Shown here: positions 12,901 through 24,149 of the stretch, piece after piece
Layout: the number at the start of each line of letters is the position of its first letter
How positions within the stretch are numbered: the stretch's first letter is position 1
DNA from: Rhododendron vialii
Taxonomy: Eukaryota; Streptophyta; Magnoliopsida; Ericales; Ericaceae
DNA: 64,000 bases
Direction: 5' to 3'
Assembly (NCBI RefSeq): GCF_030253575.1
Contig: NC_080564.1
Coordinates: 26,764,561 to 26,828,560, forward strand
Position numbers and translations under genes: made by a program
The notes under the pieces: model-generated
What the model saw: only the letters and a program-made list of their open reading frames with translations
Told to the model about the DNA's origin: nothing
The model's database searches: none

Positions 12901-13642
12901 TAGGGCCGGCTTTAAGATTTTGAAGGTCTAAGACGGTCTTCGAAAGTGAGGCCCTTAATAATTGTAAACGAAAATCAAATACTCCCTCCGTTCCTTTTTA
13001 AGTGTCCTGCTTCGTAATTCCAACTTATTAAAAAGACATTATCATTATACTTTTCACATCAACTTTTTCCTCCACTTTTCCTACTTACCCATCATCATTA
13101 CACTTTTACTCACTTACTTTTTAAAATGGAACATACTTTTAGGGATAAAATAGACAATTCACCAACTTTTACCTACTAACTTTACAAAATGGACACTTAT
13201 TAAGGGACAGCCCAAAATGAAATACCGGACTATAAATAAGGGACGGGGGGAGTAAAAAGTCAATCACACTGAATAATTTTGATTCGGATATAGTATTTGT
13301 TTGTAATGAGAAATACAGGAGTAGTAGCGTTTAAGAGGGTAAAAAGATGCATTCATACATCCACCACACTGGATAATTTTGAAAAGCCCCAGAGATTTTT
13401 GGTGATCCCGTGATCTTTTACTCCTTCTTTTTGTTTTTTTTCTTTTGTTTTTTCCTGCATTCCGTGTTCCATTTTTCTGGGCCATTGGGGCTTAATTATA
13501 AAATGTCTTATTGGATTTAAAATTATTCCCTAAAATAACACATATATACTAAGTCCTAAAAATAAGTGGGGCCCTATTTTTTTGACATTTTTGAGGGGCT
13601 TAAGGCCCACGCCTCTTGGGCCTTAGCCCAAAGCCGACAGTG
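12901..13642. mobile_element. Non-autonomous hAT element in the PGG exon of copy B
   Basis: 742 bp insertion just upstream of the PGG motif. The left end TAGGGCCGGCTTT and the complement of the right end, CACTGTCGGCTTT, are decayed hAT-style terminal repeats (9 of 13 match). Flanks carry an 8 bp target duplication, CTTGTGGT at 12893-12900 and CTGGTGGT at 13643-13650; the uninterrupted copy C reads CTGGTGGT once. It contains no transposase and hosts a Stowaway MITE. Confidence 0.85.
12982..13252. mobile_element. Stowaway (Tc1/mariner) MITE nested in the hAT element
   Basis: 271 bp element with termini CTCCCTCCGTTCC and the complement GGGACGGGGGGAG, flanked by TA on both sides (12980-12981 and 13253-13254). 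This is the classic Stowaway terminus and TA target. It inserted after the hAT element. Confidence 0.85.
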
Positions 13643-14239
13643 CTGGTGGTAGCTGTGCTAATTGCAACGGCGACCTTCACAAGTGTACTTAGCCCCCCTG
13701 GAAGGGTACGCGGTGGTGACTTCAACCTCCTTACGGATGGCGGTAATTTCAACGCCACGGTTACGTCCACCAACAACCTATTTGCTGCTGACACCAGTTT
13801 TTTCAACGCCACCTTATTCATTCCCACTGACAATCCTGTCAAACGACTTCTGTTTGATCCAAAAGATTTGGAATATGGTTTCACCTTTGACCTTTTTGAC
13901 GGATTAAACACAGTTGCCTTTGTTCTCTCGGCGGCGATGATAATGTTTGTCCTCCCAGGAAGACCCATATTTTTGCTTCTGCATGTGGCTCTTTCTTTTA
14001 CGATGATGAGCTATGGGACTTCATTTTACCTCATATCACAGTCGTATGGTTACTGTGCGATGTATGCAACTGCATCCGCACTTTGTACGTTGCTGATTTA
14101 TATCTGTAGGTTTACGACGTTTGTAATTGAAGATATCGCCAAGGGAGACACGAGAGCTCCCTTCTTCTTCTTGTTGTCAGAGCTTCAAGGGGTTCAACGC
14201 CTTCTGATGCTGAATAATTTGTTAGGCAATATTAATTGA

Positions 14240-14740
14240 GTGATCGGTCCAAATTAAACCCAGATGCGCCAGTTGCCACAAACACAACATTGGCAAGTGT
14301 GAGAGGTTGTCATTAACATGTGGTGGTTTTGTCATTTGTTTTTCACCTTAAGTGTGTACGTAGTTTAATGACGTTATTGTTGTTTGGGTTTTCCTTTCAT
14401 ATTCTATGTAACCTTGCTTTTGTTCTGATGTATTTGATTGGAGTAGAGGAATAAACTATTTTTCTTCTCTCGCTTCTCTTCTCACTGTCAAATCTGTTGC
14501 TAGTATGCGTGGTACTGTTGATCCAAATAGCAATCCAGAAGGGGGAATGAATTAGGTAACTCAAATATAATGCGGAATAAAACATTAATTGTTAGAATAG
14601 AATGAACAAACAATGATCGCAATGGATTGAGCAGGCTCCAAATAGATCAACACAGCAAATTGAGCAAGCTCAGATAGAACAAATATTAAGAGCCACAATA
14701 AAGTAGATACCGAATTTCTTCAATTGTAAGGCACAAAATT
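14240..14740. repeat. 3' flank of copy B, duplicated downstream of copy C
   Basis: After the stop codon, roughly 480 bases align with 29771-30215 downstream of copy C, including AACATTGGCAAGTGTGAGAG and the GTTGATCCAAATAGCAA/GTTGGTCCAAATAACAA blocks. It is non-coding, contains the likely 3' UTR and shows how far the B/C duplication unit extends. Confidence 0.7.
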
Positions 14741-15465
14741 CAATGCAATGGTTTAGTCAATCAATTACCTCATTAACTATAGATATAAAAGTGATCTAAT
14801 CAGATTAGTCATGCGATTTAAATATGCCAACATAAAATAAAGAGAGTAAGGCGGAAAGAAATCGAACACAAGAATTTATAGTGATTCGCTCCACAACTTG
14901 ATAGCATAGTCCATTCTCCAAGTGTCCAACTCAGGATTGGCTTCACTATATCCAATAGTTACAATTCTTCTAGCTTACAACAAGTAATCTAACCCCGATT
15001 ACTCCAACTATTTTTTACTTCAGTGTTAGTCACACCTAATCCAACTAGTTTTGATTCCGACACTAGTAACACCTAACTCCAAGTGATTTTCTCTCCAAAA
15101 TCACTAAAAAAATAATCTCTGACAAGAGCATAAACAATGGTGTGCAATCTTTTTTACAATAAATATTAAAATAAAAACTCTCACACAAGTGAATAGATAT
15201 CAAGATGAATAATATAGTATGAAGAGATTGATCATTTGGAGGTTACATATTCCCTTATAATGGGATACTGGATACAAATCATTTTACGTCTCTCTTCTTG
15301 TAACTCCCCACACATATATTCATGGCCTTTCATGTCCAATATTAGATGCTATTCATAGGATTTTATGTCCTGTATATATTGATTGGAGTATTAATTAATG
15401 ATTGGCCTATATATATGAGTGTTGAAAACCATAAGTGGTAGAGAGTTTTACTACCAAAAATAACC
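14741..15465. other. Gene-free AT-rich stretch
   Basis: No reading frame or recognisable element boundary. The sequence has a repetitive-DNA feel (GTGATTCGCTCCACAACTTG and onward resembles sequences often seen in plant retroelements), but I could not assign it. Confidence 0.3.
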
Positions 15466-15956
15466 GGAAAATTTTAAAAAAGTCCCTGAACTTTTAGGAA
15501 ATTTACAAAAAAATATCTGAATTTTAACAAATGACAAAAAGACACATAAACTTACCATTCTGTTACCAATAAAGCCTCCGGCGTTCAATTCCGTCAATTT
15601 GTAACTGATGGAGCTAACAGAATGCGGTAACCTTCCTACTTCTTTTACTTTTTACTTTCAAAAATTTCTTTTAAATCTTTCTTTTTTTAGTAGTAAATAA
15701 ATAGGCAATAAAGTTCTTTTATTTTCTTACTATTTATCAAAAACTACTTTAATCCCATTTTTAACTATTTAAATCTACTTTAAACTTTCAAATTTTACAT
15801 TTTTCCCTCTCTCCCTTTTTTTCTTTTTAAATTAGACTATACACCACCAATCAACCCCACAATCAACTGAAAGGGGAATTTCCCCGAAATTCAAACCCAA
15901 AATCACATAGAGAAGAAAGAGAGAGTTTCAGCTGATATATATATAGACGAATTTTC

Positions 15957-16286
15957 AAGTGAGGGAACAAAATGAGGGACTTTCATTTTCCGATCAAATT
16001 TTGAAAATCCGAACCATTCAATGTGTGCAGAACGTAATTTTAAGGATCCCTGCGAGAAATCAGCAAAAAAAATGACCGGGAAGGGCGTCATCCGAGCAAT
16101 TTTTTTTTGAACCGTTCAATGAAAACTGCTCTGATGAAGCCCTTCCCGGTCATTTTTTTTGCTGATTTCTCACCGGGACCATTAAAATCACGTTCTGATA
16201 ACTTTGAGCGGCTCAGATCATCGAAATTCAATCGGGAAGGGGAGTCCCGTATTTTAATAAAATGAGGGATCCCTCACCGGAACCTA
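15957..16286. mobile_element. Foldback MITE, family shared with 52979 and 55440
   Basis: An imperfect palindrome of about 330 bp containing GAGAAATCAGCAAAAAAAATG and, on the opposite arm, CATTTTTTTTGCTGATTTCTC. The same core recurs at 52979-53343 and 55440-55799. Ends approximate. Confidence 0.65.
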
Positions 16287-16287
16287 A

Positions 16288-16399
<112 letters not shown>

Positions 16400-17011
16400 A
16401 TAATTTTAATGTGAAAAACGGGGGTTAAAGTTATTTTTATAAAAAGTAAAAAATAGAGTTAAAGTAATTTTTGATAAATATAAGAAAAATAGAACTTTAT
16501 TGCATTTTTATCTACTACTAAAAAACGAAAGAGTTAAGAGTAATTTTTGAAAGAAAAAAGTAAAAAAAAAGAAAAAGGGAAGGTTAACAGTAATTTTGTA
16601 TTTTTGAAATTGGGGCTAGAGCTTTGGCGATTGGCTGTGGTGTTGATTGATGGTATGATGTCAAATTTCTGGTAAAAAAAAAAAAAGAGCGAGAGAGAGG
16701 GAAAAAAAATAAAATATGAAAGTAAAAAAAACGTTAAAGTAATTTTTCATAAATAGTAATAAAAAAAACTTTATTACACAGTTATTTATTGCTTAAAAAA
16801 GAGTTAAAAATAATTTTTTGAAGTACAAAGTTAAAAAAGAAGAAGGTTAATGTCTTTCATTAGCTTCATCCGTTACAAAATGACAGAATTGGACGGTGGG
16901 GGCTTTATTGGTTTCAGAATGATAAATTCATGTGTCTTTTTGTCATTAGTTAAAGTTTAGGTGTTCTGTTACAAAGTTCCTGAAAGTTCAGAGGTTTTTT
17001 TAAAATTTTCC

Positions 17012-17639
17012 AAAAAAAAAAAAATAAGAAGTATATATTGCTTGTGTTGTTTTACAAGGTAAGTGAGATATAATTTTGAGTACACGGGCGGCTCTTAGTT
17101 CATGAAAAGCTTTAATTGCACACAAAACTTCCTGAATGATCATTGTATTTTGGGAGTGGAACGTCGTATAACTTGGCGCTAGCAGAGACGTATTTTCTCC
17201 TAGAATAGTGCTTACGCATGACTCAATCAGTAAATTTTCTCTTAAATTCCTACTTTTATGCTTACATAATTATCTCAATAATTTTTATTCTTGTGTTGGT
17301 GTCTCTGTTCATAATAATTTACAAAAGTTCAAACGAATTTTTCCTAACAGTGGTCTCCTCCTCTTGAGTCCTGTAAATCTCCTCCTCCTCCTCCTCCTCC
17401 TCCTCCTCTCACTTTCTCTTGGGTCTTTTTTGTTGTGAGGGAAGCAGGACAAAGGAAAGTGATCTTTGTTTATCGCAATGCCTAAAACGTGATTATCCAC
17501 TGTCCACAGGAAAGTGTGGCTTTAAAGCCATAGGAGGAAAATCGGATGGATAATTGATTTTTTTTAAGTACAAAAATAAATTCTTTTCAACAAACGTCCA
17601 CGTCACTTTCAATATTTCTTTTTGGTTGATTTTTATCCA
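17012..17639. repeat. Spacer with a CTC trinucleotide tract
   Basis: Gene-free. Contains a pure CTC repeat at about 17379-17408; the short frames reading through it are low-complexity. Nothing else recognised. Confidence 0.5.
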
Positions 17640-17737
17640 GGGTCATTTCATGGCATATTGACATTTTTAGTCCTCAAAGTATTACTTGCTTGCCGTTTTG
17701 GTCCCCAACATAACAATTGTAACAATTTCGTTCCTAA

Positions 17738-18561
17738 GAGCATCTACAGTGTAATAATCAAAAGCAAAATGTTGCTAAGGTTAGCAATGTTCGTTCAAAA
17801 AAGTGCTCATATTGGAATAACCAAACTTAGCAACATCTTAGCAATTTATCAAATTTTGGCCTTTGAATAATCAAAACTAGAACATTTTGCCAATAACCAA
17901 ATTTTTCTCTCTCAATCAAGTATACCATCATTACGTAAAAATATTCTCTCTCTCTCTTCCCTTTTTTTTTCGCTCTCTCTCTCTCTCAACAATTATTTCA
18001 AAAAACAATTTTAAAAAACTGTTTTTTCATAATTTTTTTGTTTTTTTCAGAAATGTTTTTTTTTTAATGAAAACTGTTTTTTCAAAAATTTTAAAAACTG
18101 TAAGTAAATAAAGTGTGTTTTTAAAAAACTGTTTACAAAACTCTTTTACACAAAATTGTTTTTTTGGTAAACGGTAAAACTGTATTTATAGTTTTTAAAA
18201 TTTCAAAACTGTTTGTGTAAATACAATTCTTTCATAATTTCTCAAAACTGTATTTATAGTTTTTAAGTGAACAAAGTGTGTTTTTTGAAAAACTGTTTTT
18301 TGTTTCCAAAAACCTTCTTTTTTTTCAAAAACTTTTTTTTATACAACTTTTTTTAACATAAACTGTTTTTTCTTCAAAAAAATATGCGTGAAATATTAAT
18401 GAAGGAAAAAAATTTGGAAGGCTCATTGATTTTGATTATGGGCAAAAAATAACCAATGTGAGATTTACCATTGCTAAGTTTAACAACCTCTAAATGGATA
18501 ATCAAAATCTGATGTGGCATGTTTTGATTATTCACATTTGCTTATTCCATTGCTGATGCTC
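17738..18561. mobile_element. PIF/Harbinger-type MITE (GAGCATC family)
   Basis: 824 bp element with termini GAGCATCTACAGTGTAATAA and the complement GAGCATCAGCAATGGAATAA, flanked by TAA on both sides (17735-17737 and 18562-18564). It splits the left arm of the larger inverted-repeat element, whose right arm is uninterrupted. Its subterminal sequence (AATAATCAAAAGCAAA and onward) matches the elements at 48042 and 48116. Interior rich in poly-T and CT runs; no coding. Confidence 0.8.
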
Positions 18562-19659
18562 TAACATTTCAATTTTGCATTTAAAAGGTTCTGTGGTTGA
18601 CGGTGTCACCTCTCTCCGTTAAATTGATTGGATAAATTACAAATATCACCCTTAAGATTTATATTTAAATAATAGTAAAGCCCCTACTTAATTTCTACAA
18701 GGTTTTATATAAAAAAAAAATTGCATTTCTTTGATTTCTGTCAACTTTTTTTTTGGAATCATTGATTCATCTCGACAAGAGGCCAAAAAGTCAAAAATCA
18801 CTATCGAAACTAATTTTTTTAAAATAAATTACAAATATCATCTGGCAAACCACGAACACCCGACAAAACCACCTCGAATTTTTTTTTTCCTTTGAACATT
18901 ACAAGCACTTGATGTTTTCCTATTGACCTTATTTTTCATGAGGCCACTAATTTTTTTTTCAAATTAATAAATAATGCGGATAACTTGTGTGGAACCCAAA
19001 AGTGGACCCCAAAGTCCGATGGTCAATACCCGTAGACGAGTTTGACCCAAATTCTATTTGAAATAGAAGTGGAGAAATTGAATTGATTATAAGTAATATG
19101 AAGACCTACATGACAAAATCACTATTTTTTTCCGCAAACTCTTTTTACTTCTCCAAAAAAAATCGCATTCCTTTTACAACATATAAAAATGTATATATAC
19201 ACACAACACACACATAAAGATAGATTAATAGACGAGGTGGAGGGTTTTGAGTCTATGAGGTGGTGAGTTGAATGGGCGGTTATGGGGGTTGAAATGGCGG
19301 CTGCGGTCGGCGATTGCAAAGGTAAGTTGCTTATCGGTGGTGGGTGATAACAGACAAATTTTTTTGGATTGCTTTTGTAATCTATTAAAAAAATATCTTG
19401 GATAATAATTTTTTACTTTTTGGATTTGTCCTGTTTAGATGAACTAATAATTCAAGAAAAATTTATGCAAAAACAAATAAATATGAAAAAGATTTGAATA
19501 CACCATATACAAATTAGGAATATTTAAATATCCATCCTCTTTATCCATGTTATGTAAGAATTCATCCATGCCATTTTTTCATGCTTATATTTTCATCCTT
19601 TTAGTATGTGAATTACCTTTCTTACTCTTTTCACTATGATATAAATATATTATGTTGAT

Positions 19660-20212
19660 TGCTTTCCTAATTTAGTGGGATTTGATTGGATTATGTTCCG
19701 ATTTAGTGGGATTGGATTGGATTGTTTTCCTAATCGAGTGAGATTTGGTAAATTTAAATATGATTGATTACTTTTATTTTTTATCCTATCACTTTTATAT
19801 TTCAAATTAAATCGCATCGAAACAATAATAATTCATGATTTTTTGGTAATTTTAATATGATTGATTATGTCATGTTTATTAAATCGGTTTCAAGCTAGAT
19901 TACGAATGGTCAGGAAACGTTGAAATCGACATGGTAATTTAACCATGAAACGCTGATCACGATAACACCTATTTTGATGGTAATTTAACCATATTTCATG
20001 GAATAAGATCAATTAAAAATACAACTTTTTTGGTTAATATGTGAGCATTTTAACATGATCAATACATGTAAAAATGTGGTCAACTTATCATGTTAATTTC
20101 ATAAAACATAGACAATTTATCATGTCTGATTGGCCAATACCTATAATCCAAAAAGCTAAAATGTGATCAACTTATCATGTTAATTTCATAAAATATGGCC
20201 ACTTTATCACCA
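19660..20212. repeat. Short direct repeats
   Basis: GATTTAGTGGGATT is repeated within a short duplication at about 19670-19735. A second duplication has a unit of about 87 bp, with TCAACTTATCATGTTAATTT at about 20079 and again at about 20166. Non-coding. Confidence 0.6.
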
Positions 20213-20329
20213 ACACAGAAGCACGTAATACAATTCTTATCCATGAAAACATAAGAATTAGATCACCACAAACAAACCAAAGACATACCCACACCCAATC
20301 CTTTCCCTAGTGTTAAATCCCTCTAAAAG

Positions 20330-20730
20330 CACCAAATCCTTTCTCTGGTGCTAAATGCATCTCACAGCAACAAAGCTCTTCCCGTTCTCCGATAAAGCAA
20401 AGCTCTCCACCTCTAGCTTTAGCATCCAATTCCATCTCCCAGAAAACGATGACTGTTGTACCGCCATCAATGGAGTTAGAACCACCATATCCCCCAGCGC
20501 GCCGCAAAGCTTCTGGTGGAGGGTGGGATGGAGGACGGCGACGGAGATGCAGAGGACGACCACTTGGATGCAGCGTACAAAGACAAGGATGCGAGGGATG
20601 GTGGCAGGGATGCGGTACGTCGACAAGGATGCTCAATGGGGATGGGGACGGATTTTGCGGTGGTGATGGGCGACGGGTGGCCTTTTATGGATTCCAAAAC
20701 AAATTTCAGAAATATTCAAACTTCTAATGG
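20330..20730. other. GC-rich block, candidate captured gene fragment
   Basis: A local GC-rich island inside an AT-rich inverted-repeat element. Several overlapping frames on both strands stay open for 70-107 codons, which here reflects base composition more than selection, and no family is recognised. A GGTAAGT splice-donor-like site lies at 19319-19325 in another GC-richer patch, so this may be exon-like sequence carried by the element. No function is proposed. Confidence 0.3.
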
Positions 20731-21183
20731 GGTTTCCATTTTATGGGGATCAGATTGCACTGGGAGACGTAATTCATGGGCCTAATTCATTGCCAGGACT
20801 TGAAATATTAGGATTTCATCCCAAATTTCAGTGACATATATACATAAAGGTAGTTTTGGGATTAAAAAAGAGTGAGGATGAAAACATAAGTGTCAAAATT
20901 GAGCAGGATGAAAACTTACGAAGAGTGGGTTCTGAGGATGATTCTTTAAGTCTCACGAGTAGGGGCTTTACTGTTATGCAAATATAAACCTTAAGGGTGA
21001 TATTTGTAATTTATCCAACCAATTTAACACAGAGAGGCAATGGCGTTAGCCACAAGGACCTTTTAAACACAAATTTTAAACATTGGATATGAAATTGTTA
21101 CAATTGGTATGTTGGGGACTAAAACGACACTCGAGTAATATTTTGGGAACCAAAAATGTCAATGTGCCATCATTCGGCCCAGG

Positions 21184-21468
21184 ACACCAAAAGCGTGTGG
21201 GAGGCATTTGCTGATTGGAAAAGACAATTCTATTCCCCGCGTTTGGCCTTGTGGTTATCCAAATCAGGGATACAATTGAAAAAATTAGGCAAAAAAGTGG
21301 CAGCCATTCAATTGGCTTTAAAGGTGAGACAACTTTCCTCCCACCCACCCAACCCCCATACCTTTACCGAAAAACATAAAAAAAAAAAAAACTTTCCTCC
21401 CAGTACTCGTTGTGCTTTAGCATCAACTGTGTTCAGAACCATTGCAGTTTGAGCCCGACTGGGCGCAA
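21184..21468 (+). promoter_or_regulatory. 5' flank and leader of copy C
   Basis: The stretch 21320-21468 aligns with the leader of copy E: AACTTTCCTCCCA, then GTGCTTTAGCATCA, then GACTGGGCGCAA directly before the ATG. The conserved block is probably 5' UTR plus core promoter. No confident TATA box. It abuts the right arm of the inverted-repeat element, so upstream promoter DNA differs from that of the other copies. Confidence 0.45.
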
Positions 21469-22125
21469 ATGGCACGGAGAATGAAGGCGGCTGCTGAAAC
21501 AGGAGATATCAATGGCTTGTACGATTCAATTAAGGAGGACCCTAATGTTTTGGATAGTATAGATGCTATACCTTTCATTGATACTCCTCTACATACAGCT
21601 GTCTCGGCAGGACATACTTATTTCGCTGTAGAAATCTTGAGATTGAAGCCATCATTTGGTAGGAAGCTGAATCCAGATGGGCTAAGCTCCTTGCACCTGG
21701 CTTTGATAAATCACAAGTTTGATACGGTAAAACGACTCATAAAGTTGGACAAGGAGCTCATACGGGTCAAAGGAAAGCAAGGGGAGACTCCTTTGCATTT
21801 CATTGCCGGAAAAGAAGACATCAATACCGATCAACAACAAAGAGTACTGGATGATCGCGTTAATGCCGATCAACAACAAAAAGAACTGGATGATCATCGC
21901 ATTAATACTTTGGCAGAATTCCTTATTGCTTGCCCGAATTCAATTGGGGACTTGACAAATCAAGATGAGACTGCTCTGCATATCGCCGTTAGAACAAAGA
22001 ATAAAAGTGCTGTAGAAATCATATTGGGACTTATTCGAAGGATCAACAAGAGAAGATTGCTGGCCAACAAAGATGACAAAGGGAACACTGCTTTGGATTT
22101 AGCGGTGGAAAATTCACAGCTCGAG
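21469..22125 (+). CDS. Ankyrin-PGG (BDA1-like) protein, copy C, exon 1
   Basis: First exon of an apparently intact two-exon gene; with exon 2 (28937-29770) it encodes 496 aa. This exon gives residues 1-219. The start is the ATG at 21469 ([16 protein letters not shown]), the position conserved in copy E; the nine upstream in-frame codons match leader sequence, so I exclude them. Ankyrin repeats: TPLHTAVSAGHT (about 39-64), [12 protein letters not shown] (73-97), TPLHFIA (107-113), TALHIAVRTKNK and TALDLAVENSQL. Between the third and fourth lies a two-unit DQQQ..LDD linker (about 121-147) encoded by a minisatellite. The donor GT at 22126 follows a GAG codon, phase 0. Ankyrin repeats bind proteins; in the family (BDA1, ACD6, ITN1) this part faces the cytoplasm and serves immune or stress signalling. 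That role is inferred from family. Confidence 0.85.
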
Positions 22126-22224
22126 GTATGGGGTCTATCCCTCTGATTGAACTCTTTTGATTACATAACCTTATATGCTATCAAGTAATTTGCAAGAATG
22201 GAATTTTATGTGTCTTATATTATA

Positions 22225-23329
22225 CTAGAGGCTGGGCACACACGATGCGTGTACAAGTTAGATTTTCACAACATTTGTGAAAATTTGATCAAACAATAAG
22301 TGGGAAGTATTTTTACAAAAACGTTGTGAAAATCCGACTTGCACACTCATTGCATGTGCCCCAGCCTCTAGTACTCACTGAAGTGTTTTATTGAACACGT
22401 CAAAGACAATCCATGGATCAAATAGAGGACCCATTTGACAATTTGAATTTGACAAAACTCACATTCCTCTCCCCGCATTTGCTTCTTTTACTCCCCCGCT
22501 CATCCTACTTTCTCTCAACCCAAATGCAGTAAAAAGAAGAAGAGCCGAGCGTGGTGAAGGGTAGACCCTCGCCTCCATGTCTCCCAAACCAATTCACTAT
22601 TATGGCTTTGAATGTCCAAATCAAGTAAAAACAATAGAATTGTGTTCGACTCCTCCTTTTTAACCCATTCCAAATTCAAATAGTTTACTCTAGCAAAGCC
22701 ATAAGTCTACTCTAGCACACAAATAAGGGAGAGAAGATTGAGAGTGGACAAACCTGAGATGGTGGAAAGGTGGGGGATTTGCCGAAATTTGCCGGAAGAA
22801 GCAGCGATGGAGAGGACGAAGAAGCAGGTAGGGACAAAACTTTTTGGCAGTTACAGCTTGAAACGTGAAGGAAATAGAACTGTGTGTGAAGAAAAGATAC
22901 AAACACAATTAATTAGGAACGCTACTTAGCTGTGAAGAAAAGATACAAACACAATTAATTAGGAGCACTACGGCTAAGTAATCCAACTATGTGAAGGTAG
23001 TTTCATGAAATGGCAAACCAATTGCAGAGAGGATTACATTAAATGGGACCAATTGCAGTTGATAGGGTAACTGGGATCTCGAAATGGAGGTTGCACTTTC
23101 AGGAAGATGAAGAGTTCGTGAAATGAGAAAGAGAGTTAGTGGGAGTGGATTTTGGTAACTGCTTTGGGTAGTTACTTTTGTTATAATGGCAATTTAATCC
23201 TAACAGTTAATTTCTCTCTCTCTTTATCATGTGTAATATTGGGATTCTTTTCAGGGTAATTGTGGAAAACAAAAAGCATGACAGAGGGAGACACCAAAAG
23301 GGTGCTCTCCCTTTATATATTAGAATAGA
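22225..23329 (-). mobile_element. Non-autonomous Helitron in the copy C intron
   Basis: 1,105 bp insertion placed to the base by comparison with copy B. Read on the minus strand it begins TCTATTCTAATATATAAAGG and ends CTAG, with a hairpin (ACACG ATG CGTGT) about 10 bases before the end. It sits between A and T (22224 and 23330) with no target duplication. These are the defining Helitron signatures. No Rep/helicase is present. A second, inverted copy of the 3' terminus occurs at about 22338-22372, and a roughly 33 bp direct repeat (GTGAAGAAAAGATACAAACA and onward) at about 22886 and 22932. Confidence 0.8.
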
Positions 23330-23514
23330 TAACGAACAGCCGGTAGTTTTGGAGAATTTTTCTTGGGAAAATACAAAAAATGGGAACTTACATGTGCATG
23401 GTTGTGAGTGAGGAGAAAGATGCTTTTGACACAGTGATGGTATAATAGTCTATCTGTATTTTGTGTTTAAAAGAGCTAACCACTTTACTCCATTGTTTAT
23501 AATAGTCTATCAGA

Positions 23515-23660
23515 AAATTAATATCTTCGCACCGGTTCAAACGGATTGAAAATTGAAACATTTGATTTTTTTAGGCTTTTTATATATTAAAAACTATGGT
23601 GCAAAAATTAAGTGTTCAAATTTTCAATCTGTTTGAACTTGTACGAAGATCTTAATTTTT
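23515..23660. mobile_element. Foldback MITE in the copy C intron
   Basis: Imperfect palindrome: AATATCTTCGCACCGGTTCA with onward sequence on the left arm pairs with its complement ending near 23655 (arms of about 45 bp). It is absent from copies A, B and E. No clear target duplication. Confidence 0.6.
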
Positions 23661-23752
23661 TGATCATTTTATCCTAAAGAGTCATAATTATTTTTTTTGA
23701 CTTTAAGGCTTTCAATGAGAACCCTAAGAGAATCATGGAAAGAAAAATCTAT

Positions 23753-24149
23753 GTTTCCAACCAAACGACACCGTTTTGAGGTGAAATACCAACCTTGCCA
23801 TTGGTTTTGACGGAGGGAAAGAACGGCGTGAGCTGCAGGGACCATTTAAACAAAAAATTGATATTTTGGGATGCAATGTTAGCAATTGAAATATTGGTGA
23901 CCAAATTGGCATGACGGAAATACTTTGGGAATCAAAAAAGTCAAAAAGCCGTTTCCAACCAAACGACACCGTTTTGAGGTGAAATACCAACTTTGCCCTT
24001 GGTTTTGATGGAGGGAAGGAACGACGTGAGTCATAGGGATTATTTAAACACAAAATTGATACTTTGAAGATGCAATGTTAGCAATTGAAGTATTGGGGAC
24101 CAAAGTGGCATGGCGGAAATACTTTGGGGACTAAAAAAGTCAAAAAGCC
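23753..24149. repeat. 198 bp tandem duplication
   Basis: Two direct units, 23753-23950 and 23951-24149, each starting GTTTCCAACCAAACGACACC and ending AAAGTCAAAAAGCC. Units are related to the arms of the inverted-repeat element at 17640-21183 (GGGGACCAAA.. and GGGACTAAAA.. blocks). Right after it, a stretch of intron already present at 23455-23500 (TTTTGTGTTTAAAAGAGCTA) recurs, so intron sequence was duplicated along with the insertion. Confidence 0.75.

Larger units (their letters stand above)
4280..14239 (+). pseudogene. Ankyrin-PGG (BDA1-like) gene copy B, split by two transposons
   Basis: Exon 1 starts at an ATG at 4280 but hits TGA after eight codons; further stops (4664) and frame changes follow, so it was probably dead independently of the insertions. 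Exon 1 is recognisable to its donor near 4911. The intron runs to a CAG at 5308 and exon 2 begins at 5309. Exon 2 is cut at 5393 by a Copia element (5394-12708), resumes at 12714 with the next codons of the ankyrin region, is cut again at 12900 by a hAT element (12901-13642), and resumes through the PGG/membrane domain to TGA at 14237-14239. With the insertions ignored, exon 2 reads as a family-typical PGG exon (VAVLIATATFTSVLSPPG, then FVLPG), except that the PGG motif is PGR. Exon 2 is closest to copy C. Confidence 0.85.
17640..21183. mobile_element. Large inverted-repeat element, possibly carrying captured host sequence
   Basis: The left arm (17640-17737, continuing 18562-18685 after a later MITE insertion) is the reverse complement of the right arm (about 20950-21183). 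Shared blocks include ACAATTGTAACAATTTC/its variant and TGGATAAATTACAAATATCA-type sequence followed by GTAAAGCCCCTAC. Arms total about 230 bp. The interior (about 2.2 kb) is AT-rich apart from a GC-rich block at 20330-20730. Related arm sequence recurs as a tandem pair at 23753-24149. I see no transposase and no sure target duplication; Mutator-like is a guess. Confidence 0.5.

Noticed and set aside
20313-20785. A real gene in the GC-rich block
   Set aside because: Frames overlap on both strands with no family similarity, no intact structure and no clear start context. Reported only as possible captured sequence.
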